Positions 1-5,979 of a stretch of 8,655 nt of DNA are shown one piece after another (within the stretch, counting starts at the first letter, position 1; every line of letters begins with the position of its first letter). Position numbers and translations under genes: made by a program. This DNA comes from Gemmatimonadota bacterium (GTDB lineage: Bacteria; Gemmatimonadota; Gemmatimonadetes; Gemmatimonadales; Gemmatimonadaceae): positions 1-8,655 of the forward strand of contig JAQBPZ010000299.1 in the NCBI GenBank assembly GCA_028287225.1. Reading direction: 5' to 3'. The notes beneath the pieces are model-generated. The model was not told where the DNA came from. It did no database searches and saw only the letters and a program-made list of their open reading frames with translations.

Positions 1-1079
1 CGACCCTCCTCGACATGCCCCTCAACGCCATCCCCGCCACCACCACCGTTGCCGCGCTCATCGCCAAGCGTGCGTCGACGCGCGGCCAGTGCATGATCGA
101 CGTCGGCTTCATCGGCGGCGTCGTGCCTGGCAACGCCGGCGACCTCGCGGCCCTTCGTTCGGCCGGCGTGCTCGCCTTCAAGTGCTTCCTCGCCCCCTCC
201 GGCGTGGAGGAGTTTCCGCACGTCGGCGAATCCGATCTCCGCATCGCCTTCCCGGTGCTCGCGTCGCTCGGCGCCGTGCTGATGGTCCACGCCGAAGACC
301 CCGCCCGTCTCACCGGGCGCCCCGAGGGCGGCGACGTCGGCTACGCGTCGTACCTCGCCTCGCGGCCCGCCGCCGCCGAGGTGGCGGCCATCGAGATGCT
401 CGTCCGGCTGGTGGAGCGGTGGCCCACGCCCGTGCACGTCGTCCACCTGACGTCCGCCGACGGCCTGGCCGTGGTGCGCGACGCCCGGCGCCGCGGGCTG
501 CCGATCACCGCCGAAACCTGCCCGCACTACCTCACCTTCTCGGCGGACGAGGTGCCCGCGGGGGCCACCGAGTACAAGTGCGCGCCACCCATCCGGGACG
601 GCACCCATCGCGAGGCGCTCTGGGGCGGGCTCGCCGACGGGTCCATCGGGATGGTCGTCTCGGACCACTCCCCCGCCCCGCCGGCGATGAAGGCCAGCGG
701 CGGGGACTTCTTCGGGGCATGGGGCGGCATCGCCTCGCTCCAGCTCGGGCTGCCCGCGGTGTGGACGGCGGGGGCCGGCCGAGGGCTGGACGTCGACCGC
801 ATCGCGCGGCTCATGTGCGAGGCGCCGGCGGCGCTCGTGGGGCTGAACCGGCGGAAGGGTCGGCTGGCCGCGGGGTATGACGCTGACATTGTCGTGTGGG
901 ACCCGGAATCGACGTTGCTTGTTGTGTCGGAAGGGCTCCAGCATCGTCATCCTGTCACTCCGTACGCGGGCCGCACCCTCCACGGTGTGGTGCGGTCGAC
1001 GTACTCGCGCGGCCGGCTCGTCCATCATGACGGCGTCATCACTGGCGCACCCATGGGAGAGCTGCTCGCGAACACATGA
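1..1079 (+). CDS. allB: Allantoinase, C-terminal ~360 residues (5' end outside window)
   Basis: Amidohydrolase-superfamily enzyme that opens the hydantoin ring of allantoin to give allantoate; cytoplasmic. The reading frame is open from base 3 and begins with TLLDMPLN, which matches the internal DMPLNSIPPTT-type motif of allantoinases, so the Met at base 15 is not the start. About 95 N-terminal residues, including the HxH metal motif, lie upstream of the window. Counting from that Met, the visible residues are: the carbamylated-lysine motif FKCF (K56), the metal histidines in MVHAED (H92) and HVVHLTS (H144), the family motif ETCPHYL (168-173), KCAPPIRD (188-195) and the catalytic aspartate in SDHSPAPP (D217). 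The GRLAAGYDADIVVWDP stretch is the usual C-terminal beta-sandwich return. It is the first visible gene of a plus-strand run with allantoicase 20 nt downstream. Dihydropyrimidinase or dihydroorotase are alternatives, but the SDHSP and CPHY context fits allantoinase best. Confidence 0.95.
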   Translation, partial: TLLDMPLNAIPATTTVAALIAKRASTRGQCMIDVGFIGGVVPGNAGDLAALRSAGVLAFKCFLAPSGVEEFPHVGESDLRIAFPVLASLGAVLMVHAEDPARLTGRPEGGDVGYASYLASRPAAAEVAAIEMLVRLVERWPTPVHVVHLTSADGLAVVRDARRRGLPITAETCPHYLTFSADEVPAGATEYKCAPPIRDGTHREALWGGLADGSIGMVVSDHSPAPPAMKASGGDFFGAWGGIASLQLGLPAVWTAGAGRGLDVDRIARLMCEAPAALVGLNRRKGRLAAGYDADIVVWDPESTLLVVSEGLQHRHPVTPYAGRTLHGVVRSTYSRGRLVHHDGVITGAPMGELLANT

Positions 1080-1099
1080 TTCCCGGGTGTTCCAGCTGA

Positions 1100-2107
1100 A
1101 TGCGTGACCATACCGACCTGATCGACCTGGCATCGGAGCGACTTGGCGGCGCCGTCCTCGCGGCGAACGACGAGTGGTTCGCGCCCAAGGAAGGATTGAT
1201 CAAGCCCGGCAAGCCGGAATGGCGCGAAGGCGTGTACACGGAGCGCGGCAAGTGGATGGACGGGTGGGAGACGCGCCGCCGCCGCGAGCCCGGCGAGGAC
1301 TGGGCGGTGATCCGCCTCGGCACGCCCGGCGTGGTGAGGGGCGTGGTCATCGACACGAGCTTCTTCACCGGCAACTACCCGGAGTCGGCGAGCATCGAGG
1401 CCTGCAGCGTGGAGGGCACGCCGCCCGCGTCGGCCTTCACGGACGGCAGCATCCTCTGGACGCCCCTGCTTCCGCGCACCCCCCTCGCCGGCGACACCGC
1501 CAACAGCTTCGGGATTCCCGGCGCGGCGCGGCGGGTGACGCACCTGCGGCTGACCATCCACCCCGATGGCGGCGTCGCGCGGCTGCGCGCCTTCGGGGTG
1601 GTGCAGCCGTCCGATGACCTGCTTCCCGCCGGCGAGCTGCACGACCTCGCGGCCATGGAGGCCGGCGGCTTCGTCGTGGAGTGCAGCGACATGTGGTACG
1701 GCCACCGCCAGAACCTCATCCTGCCCGGCCGCTCCACGCACATGGGCGACGGCTGGGAGACGCGACGCCGGCGCGGCGCGGGGCACGACTGGACCATCGT
1801 GCGCCTCGCGCGTCGAGCGGCCGTCGAGCGCATCGAGCTCGACACCGACCACTACAAGGGCAACGCGCCCGGTGCCTGCATGATCGAGTGCTGCGACGCG
1901 CCCGACCTCGCCGCCGATGCCGCGTTCGACGCCGGCACCGCGACCTGGCAGGCGTTGCTGCCACGCACCCCGCTCCAGCCGCATACGCGGCATCGCTTCA
2001 CGAAGGAAGTCGCGCGCGGCACCTGCACGCACGTGCGGCTCAACATCTATCCGGACGGCGGCGTCGCGCGACTGCGCGTGTTCGGGCGCCTGGCGGCCGC
2101 GCGATGA
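1100..2107 (+). CDS. alc: Allantoicase
   Basis: Hydrolyses allantoate to ureidoglycolate and urea, the step after allantoinase. The 335-aa length is normal for the family. The protein is two copies of the allantoicase jelly-roll repeat: DGWETRRRR occurs at residues 54-62 and again at 217-225, LLPRTPL at 123-129 and 286-292, and PDGGVARLR plus FG at about 155-166 and 318-329. Family-typical segments FFTGNYPESASIEAC (88-102) and DHYKGNAPGACMIE (250-263) mark the equivalent strand of each repeat. The start is fixed because an in-frame TGA (1097-1099) immediately precedes the ATG. There is no clear Shine-Dalgarno sequence, so translation may be coupled to allB, whose stop lies 20 nt upstream. The stop codon overlaps the next start as ATGA, indicating a co-transcribed and translationally coupled operon. 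Confidence 0.97.
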   Translation: MRDHTDLIDLASERLGGAVLAANDEWFAPKEGLIKPGKPEWREGVYTERGKWMDGWETRRRREPGEDWAVIRLGTPGVVRGVVIDTSFFTGNYPESASIEACSVEGTPPASAFTDGSILWTPLLPRTPLAGDTANSFGIPGAARRVTHLRLTIHPDGGVARLRAFGVVQPSDDLLPAGELHDLAAMEAGGFVVECSDMWYGHRQNLILPGRSTHMGDGWETRRRRGAGHDWTIVRLARRAAVERIELDTDHYKGNAPGACMIECCDAPDLAADAAFDAGTATWQALLPRTPLQPHTRHRFTKEVARGTCTHVRLNIYPDGGVARLRVFGRLAAAR

Positions 2108-2652
2108 CGGAACCCACGGTCCACGCCGGCCTCGCGCGGCTCAACGCGATGCCGCAGGCCGAGCTCGCCGAGCATCTTCGCGAGTGCTGCGGCTCGGTGC
2201 ACTGGATGGAGCAGATGATCGCGCGCCGTCCCTTCGCCTCCACCGACAGCATGCTCGCCGCGTCCGACGACGCGTGCCGCGTGCTCACCCGGGAAGACTG
2301 GATCGAGGCGTTCGAGCACCATCCGCGCCTCGGCGAATCACAGGCGAGCGTGCCGCAGGGTGCGCGCTCGCGCGCATGGTCGGAGAAGGAGCAGGCGTCG
2401 CTCGCCGACGTGGGCACGGAACTGCGCAGCGCCCTGGCGGCCGCGAACCGCGCATACGAGCAGCGCTTCGGCTACATCTGCATCATCTGCGCATCGGGGC
2501 GCGACTCGGAGGAGCTGCTCGCGATCACCCGCGCGCGGCTCGGCAACGCGCCGAACATCGAGCTCCGCATCGCCGCCGAGGAGCAGCGCAAGATCACGCG
2601 CCTGCGGCTGCAGAAGCTGGTGCTCGACCTCGCCGCGGAAGCCCAGGCCTGA
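2104..2652 (+). CDS. uraD: 2-oxo-4-hydroxy-4-carboxy-5-ureidoimidazoline (OHCU) decarboxylase
   Basis: Decarboxylates OHCU to (S)-allantoin, the last step of urate-to-allantoin conversion; cytoplasmic. The 182-aa product carries the family hallmarks: EHHPRLGE at 71-78 with the catalytic histidine (H73), the WSEKEQA segment at 92-98 (usual S/xxEQ motif) and RFGYICIICASGR at 121-133, the equivalent of FGFPFVICxxGR. RLGNAP and the following E-rich helix close the domain, as is usual. The ATG at 2104 overlaps the allantoicase stop by four bases (ATGA), which both fixes the start and argues for coupling. A longer upstream reading in this frame is only the shadow of alc. The next gene, uraH, supplies its substrate, so the two consecutive short enzymes sit side by side. 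It is slightly longer than the usual 165-175 residues, with the extra at the C-terminus (LAAEAQA). Confidence 0.96.
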   Translation: MTEPTVHAGLARLNAMPQAELAEHLRECCGSVHWMEQMIARRPFASTDSMLAASDDACRVLTREDWIEAFEHHPRLGESQASVPQGARSRAWSEKEQASLADVGTELRSALAAANRAYEQRFGYICIICASGRDSEELLAITRARLGNAPNIELRIAAEEQRKITRLRLQKLVLDLAAEAQA

Positions 2653-2660
2653 GCACCATC

Positions 2661-3005
2661 ATGAGCACCATCACCACCCACGTGCTCGACACCGCGCTCG
2701 GCCGCCCCGCCACGAGCCTCTCCGTGGCGCTCGAGCGGCTGGCCGCCGACGGCCGCTCCACGCAGATCGGCGCCGGCATGACGGACGACGACGGGCGGGT
2801 GCGCGACCTGCTGGCCCCGGGCCAGGTGCTGGACCCCGGCACCTACCGCCTCCGCTTCGAGACGGGCCCGTACTTCGCGCGCGACGGCCGCGACGCATTC
2901 TATCCCGTGGTACAGGTCACCTTCCGCGTCGCCGCCGGCGGTGGCCACTATCACGTGCCGCTGCTGCTCAACCCGTTCGGGTACTCGACGTATCGGGGGA
3001 GCTGA
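2661..3005 (+). CDS. uraH: 5-hydroxyisourate hydrolase (transthyretin-like)
   Basis: Hydrolyses 5-hydroxyisourate, the product of urate oxidation, to OHCU. The 114-aa length is typical. The N-terminal signature THVLDTALGRPA (6-17) holds the active-site H7. DDDGRVRDL (42-50) provides the conserved arginine (R46), HYHVPLLLNP (96-105) the second histidine (H98), and the protein ends in the diagnostic C-terminal tetrapeptide YRGS (111-114). No signal peptide is visible, so a cytoplasmic location is expected. The ATG at 2661 is 8 nt after the uraD stop. The junction contains a 12-nt period duplication (GAGCACCATCA at 2651-2661 and 2663-2673) instead of a Shine-Dalgarno sequence, so initiation probably depends on coupling to uraD. 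It is the last gene of the plus-strand run; an inverted-repeat element begins 3 nt after its stop codon. Confidence 0.97.
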   Translation: MSTITTHVLDTALGRPATSLSVALERLAADGRSTQIGAGMTDDDGRVRDLLAPGQVLDPGTYRLRFETGPYFARDGRDAFYPVVQVTFRVAAGGGHYHVPLLLNPFGYSTYRGS

Positions 3006-3008
3006 GCC

Positions 3009-3285
3009 GGGATTAGGGATTAGGGATTAGGAACTGCGCGCGCCGCTCGAGCTGTCGACCCGCGTATCGGTGCATGGCGTCCCGGGCGGCTGTCATCCCG
3101 CAGGAGGGAGCGCCGACGCTGCGCGCGGGGTGAGCTCCGCGACCGAGTGTCGGGATCTACTGTCCCAACCCCGGAGCTGGCCCAGCGCGCATGGATGGAA
3201 GATCCTGACCGGCCCTGCGGGCCAGCAGGATGACAGCCGCTCGAGATGCGTCCGAGTCAGTTCCTAATCCCTAATCCCTAATCCC
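3009..3285. repeat. 277-bp nested inverted-repeat element between convergent uraH and puuD
   Basis: The outer arms 3009-3036 and 3258-3285 are perfect 28-bp inverted copies, each made of three GGGATTA units followed by GGAACTG. A second perfect 12-bp inverted pair, cggctgtcatcc (3087-3098) and ggatgacagccg (3228-3239), is nested inside. The interior resembles the TGTCATCC...GGGATCT...GGATGACA type of palindromic interspersed repeats seen in several soil phyla; that resemblance is from memory. The element starts 3 nt after the uraH stop, and its last base is the G of the puuD TAG stop codon, so it exactly fills the space between two converging genes. No open frame in it looks like a protein. 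It could act as a bidirectional hairpin terminator or mRNA 3' end stabiliser, although no T-tract is present. No target-site duplication was found. Confidence 0.85.
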
Positions 3286-4178
3286 TATCTAAGCACCGTC
3301 AGCGCCCCCACCGCGAGCGCGATCGTGGCCGCGAGAGCCAGCTTCCACGGGGCGAAGGTGTAGCGCACGTTCATGATGTGCCGCACCGCCGCGCCGGTGG
3401 CCACGATCACGAGCAGGATCAGCCACGAGAGCCGCTGGAAGTAGAGCGACGGGTAGTGGCTGCTGACCATCAGCGCGATCACGGGGAACGTCACGTAGTT
3501 GTTGGTGATCGACACCCGCTTGGCGCGCGCCGAGATCGATGCGTCCGCGGGGCCCGTGCCCGTCACCGTCTTCACGAGCGCGCGCTGCGAGGGCACGATT
3601 GTCATGGCGACGTTGCCCGCCATGATGCTCCCCAGCATGGCTCCCACGTGCAGGAAGGCGGCGCGCCCGTTCAGCAGGTGCGTGAGCGCGTAGACCACGG
3701 CCACGAAGGCGGCGAGCAGCACCAGGTTGGCGACATTGGCCGAGCGAGTGCCGATGGTCCGCTGCACGAGCTCGTACAGCGCGACGCCGCCGAACACCGC
3801 CGCGATGCCCACCGCCACCGCGGCGCCATGGCTCAGGGGCGCGACGCCCGGGTCGGCCATCGCCGCGCGCCCGCCCACCCAGTACACGGCGACGAGGAGC
3901 GCCGCGCCGCTGAGCCAGGTGGTGTACGCCTGCCACTTGAACCAGTGCAGCGTGGGCGGCAGCGGCTGTCCCGTGAGCTGGGTCTTCTCCACGAAGTAGA
4001 AGCCGCCGCTGTGCAGCAGCCAGCTCTCGCCGAGCATGCCCTCGCCGGGCTTCGACGAGTGGGCAAGGGTGCGGTCGAGCCAGTTGAAGAGGAGCGAGTT
4101 GCCGATCCACATGATGCCGGCGATCACGTGGACCCATCGCGCAGCCAGGTCGATGAGCTCCCATACTGGCGGGGTCAT
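3285..4178 (-). CDS. puuD: PuuD-type membrane urate hydroxylase, without cytochrome c domain
   Basis: Integral membrane enzyme expected to oxidise urate to 5-hydroxyisourate, replacing soluble uricase. The 297-aa protein has about eight hydrophobic segments (roughly 10-33, 86-103, 117-138, 148-168, 174-196, 228-245, 250-267, 277-296). Landmarks that fit the PuuD membrane domain are WVHVIAGIMWIGNSLLFNWLD (15-35), LHSGGFYFVEK (55-65), HWFKWQAYTTWLSG (78-91), GNVAMTIVPSQR (188-199) and RAKRVSITNNYVTFPVIALM (218-237). H17, H56, H78, H177, H241 and H267 are candidate cofactor ligands. Characterised PuuD proteins carry a C-terminal cytochrome c domain with CxxCH; here the protein ends right after the last membrane segment and no CxxCH is encoded, so electrons must go to a separate carrier. 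The ATG at 4178 is preceded by GGCGG at a plausible spacing. It converges on the uraH operon, which processes its product. Confidence 0.88.
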   Translation of the reverse strand: MTPPVWELIDLAARWVHVIAGIMWIGNSLLFNWLDRTLAHSSKPGEGMLGESWLLHSGGFYFVEKTQLTGQPLPPTLHWFKWQAYTTWLSGAALLVAVYWVGGRAAMADPGVAPLSHGAAVAVGIAAVFGGVALYELVQRTIGTRSANVANLVLLAAFVAVVYALTHLLNGRAAFLHVGAMLGSIMAGNVAMTIVPSQRALVKTVTGTGPADASISARAKRVSITNNYVTFPVIALMVSSHYPSLYFQRLSWLILLVIVATGAAVRHIMNVRYTFAPWKLALAATIALAVGALTVLR

Positions 4179-4195
4179 TTCATACCGCCACGGGG

Positions 4196-4342
4196 CTGGG
4201 CTGTGAGCGTACGCGAATCTCCACGAATGCGGTCACTGCAAATCCCGCGATCTCGCCACGGGGTGGCATTTTGCAAAGAGGCAGCATTCGTGAGGATCGC
4301 TTCTCGAACATTCGCGGGAATTCGCGTACGCTCACAGCCCAG
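4196..4342. repeat. 147-bp inverted-repeat element between the aldolase gene and puuD
   Basis: Outer arms 4196-4218 and 4320-4342 are perfect 23-bp inverted copies (containing ctgtgagcgtacgcgaat and its complement). Inside lie further matched pairs: cacgaatgc (4222-4230) with gcattcgtg (4284-4292), and tgcaaa (4237-4242) with tttgca (4270-4275), so most of the element can fold into one long interrupted hairpin or cruciform. It begins 5 nt beyond the end of the minus-strand aldolase gene and stops 17 nt before the puuD start. It therefore forms almost the whole intergenic space and would be the puuD 5' leader if the two genes are co-transcribed. The sequence is unrelated to the other two repeats of this window. 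It contains no protein-like frame. It could be a MITE/REP-like unit, a terminator for the aldolase, or a leader structure. Confidence 0.82.
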
Positions 4343-4347
4343 GCAGC

Positions 4348-5718
4348 TCATCGCGAGCCCATGATCTTCACGAACGAGCGCCCGCGGAAATCCTCCTCGG
4401 TCAGCCCCGTCATCGTCAGCGCTTCGGCCTCCGTGACGGCGCCGGAGTTGATGCCGCGCAGGAAGAAGTTGAGCAGCCCCTGCCCCGTCGCGGCGTCGTC
4501 GAACACGTTGCCCACGAGCGTCGCCTGCGCCGCCTTGTCGACGAAGTTGCGGAGGCGCGCGCCGGCGGCGTCGATCCCCTCCAGGAAGAAGGCGTAGAGC
4601 GCCGCATAGCGCGTCACGAGCTGCGCGGGGTGCAGGTCCCATCCCTGGTAGAATCCGCCGACCAGGGAATGGCGCACGTCGTCGTAGTGCAGCTTCCACG
4701 CACCGTGCACCGCCGCACGGTTCTCCCGGCGCTGCGCCTCGGTGAGCGTGGCGCCGGCGGGCGCGCGGTGCGTCGGCACCGGAAGCACCGCCGTGGAGCC
4801 GTCGCTGAGCCACACGCCGGTGGCCGCGAGCGTCACCTGCATCACGTGCTTCGCGAAGTCGTTCGCCGGATGGCGCATGCGCTGGTGCGCGGCGGTGATG
4901 TTGAGCGACGCCGTGTAGTCGTACGTGCCGAAGTGCGCGCCGGTGATCCGCCCCTCGCCGATCTCCACGAGGCGCGGCAGCAGCGACACGCCCTCGTGAT
5001 CGATGATGATCTGCGGCGTCTCCACCATCACCTCGAAGCGCAGCGCCCCGTCCGCCAGGCCGAGCTCGCGCTCCAGCTGCCGCAGGACGGCGACGGTGTA
5101 GATCACCTGCGCGGCGTTCGTCACCTTGGGAATCGTGATGACGAAGTTGTCGGGCAGGCGGCCCGCCTTCCGCACCACCGTGGCCACGACGATGTCCAGC
5201 GTGCGGACGCTGCGCGCGCGCAGCTCCTCGGTGAGCGTCTTCACGCGAATCCCGATGAAGGGCGGGAGCGTGCCCTCGGCCATCCCGCGCGCGAGCTCCT
5301 CCCCCACGACGACGGCGTGGTGATCCTCCTCGTCGTCGGCCCGGTTGCCGTAGCCGTCCTCGAAGTCGATGCGGAAGTCCTCCACCGCCTCGCGCGCCAG
5401 CTTCTCGGCAACCCGCGCATGCACGGCGTCGAGCGACGCCCCCTCGGCGATCCCGAGCGCGGCGCCCAGCTCGCTCGGCGTGCCGGCGTAGTCACGCATG
5501 GCGCGCTGCGCGACGCCACCGATCTTGGCCGCGGCATCGGCGCCGAACAATTGCGCCCCGCCGTACACCGTGTGCACCGGCTGCCGGCCCGCCGGGTCGC
5601 CCGGATGACGGCGCGCAAAGTCGAGGTTGGCCTCGCGCAGGTCCGCCGTGGCGTCGGCGATCAGCAGCTGGTTGAGCGCAGTCGCGCCGGGCGTCCGGCG
5701 AGTAGTATCAGAGGTCAT
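4348..5718 (-). CDS. HpcH/HpaI/CitE-fold aldolase family protein of unknown substrate (DUF6986-like)
   Basis: A 456-aa soluble protein of the CitE/malyl-CoA lyase/HpcH TIM-barrel superfamily. Motifs in order: FRIDFEDGYG (115-124), IGIRVKT (155-161, basic residue at the active site), ITIPKV (194-199), FEVMVETPQIII (228-239, E233 the expected metal ligand), GAHFGTYDYTASL (260-272, D267 the second metal ligand) and QGWDLHPAQL (358-367, the equivalent of the family's IHPxQ). These indicate a divalent-metal lyase or synthase acting on a glyoxylate, pyruvate or acyl-CoA type substrate. It is longer than CitE (~290 aa) and has an unfamiliar N-terminal ~100 residues and C-terminal helical part (370-456). 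It resembles the group I know as DUF6986, which lacks an established reaction. Lying among genes that end in ureidoglycolate, it may consume glyoxylate or cleave ureidoglycolate; that is inference. ATG at 5718, no strong Shine-Dalgarno. Confidence 0.8.
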   Translation of the reverse strand: MTSDTTRRTPGATALNQLLIADATADLREANLDFARRHPGDPAGRQPVHTVYGGAQLFGADAAAKIGGVAQRAMRDYAGTPSELGAALGIAEGASLDAVHARVAEKLAREAVEDFRIDFEDGYGNRADDEEDHHAVVVGEELARGMAEGTLPPFIGIRVKTLTEELRARSVRTLDIVVATVVRKAGRLPDNFVITIPKVTNAAQVIYTVAVLRQLERELGLADGALRFEVMVETPQIIIDHEGVSLLPRLVEIGEGRITGAHFGTYDYTASLNITAAHQRMRHPANDFAKHVMQVTLAATGVWLSDGSTAVLPVPTHRAPAGATLTEAQRRENRAAVHGAWKLHYDDVRHSLVGGFYQGWDLHPAQLVTRYAALYAFFLEGIDAAGARLRNFVDKAAQATLVGNVFDDAATGQGLLNFFLRGINSGAVTEAEALTMTGLTEEDFRGRSFVKIMGSR

Positions 5719-5760
5719 GGCTATGGCGTGTCATCGTGGCTGGCGTACTGCGAACTGCTT

Positions 5761-5966
5761 CAACGCGGAGGGCGCTGAGGGAACAGCGAGGGCGCAGAGG
5801 ACTGCCGCTCAGGCATCCCCCTCTGTGTCCTCCGTGTCCTCTGTGGTTAAATGCTCTTCAACAGCGTTTTACCACAGAGGACACAGAGGGCACAGAGGAG
5901 TGCTGGAGGTGCGCCGGAGCAGACTTCCTCTGTGGCCTCGCTGTTCCCTCTGCGCTCTCTGCGTTG
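5761..5966. repeat. 206-bp double-nested palindromic repeat between guaD-like gene and aldolase gene
   Basis: Outer arms 5761-5801 and 5926-5966 are inverted copies matching at 36 of 41 positions (shared core gagggaacagcgagg). Inner arms about 5819-5851 and 5868-5898 are a second, nearly perfect inverted pair built from CCTCTGTGTCC and CTCTGTGGT units (two substitutions and one indel over about 31 bases), with a loop of about 16 bases. The motif accacagaggacacagagg resembles an interspersed repeat I associate with several GC-rich environmental phyla. It occupies most of the 261-bp gap, ending 13 nt from the end of the guaD-like gene and 42 nt from the start of the aldolase gene. RNA from either strand would form a very long stem. 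No convincing coding frame is present. The rest of the gap (5719-5760, 5967-5979) shows nothing recognisable. Confidence 0.85.
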
Positions 5967-5979
5967 AGGTCGTTGGCCT

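Noticed and set aside
1025..2032. 335-codon minus-strand frame opposite allantoicase
   Set aside because: The allantoicase repeats on the plus strand explain the sequence; the antisense product has no family features.
3009..3031. Telomere-like sequence
   Set aside because: GGGATTA units resemble telomere repeats, but there are only three copies per arm in inverted pairs inside a bacterial gene locus.
3070..3267. 65-codon plus-strand frame inside the 277-bp element
   Set aside because: Lies wholly within a palindromic repeat, has no ribosome site and no protein-like pattern.
4630..5778. 382-codon plus-strand open frame opposite the aldolase gene
   Set aside because: Composition is typical of an antisense shadow (Arg/His/Val/Leu-rich), while the minus strand shows clear CitE-family motifs.
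5761..5966. Possible CRISPR-like repeats from recurring CACAGAGG units
   Set aside because: The units are adjacent and inverted, with no regular unique spacers; they form a palindrome, not an array.
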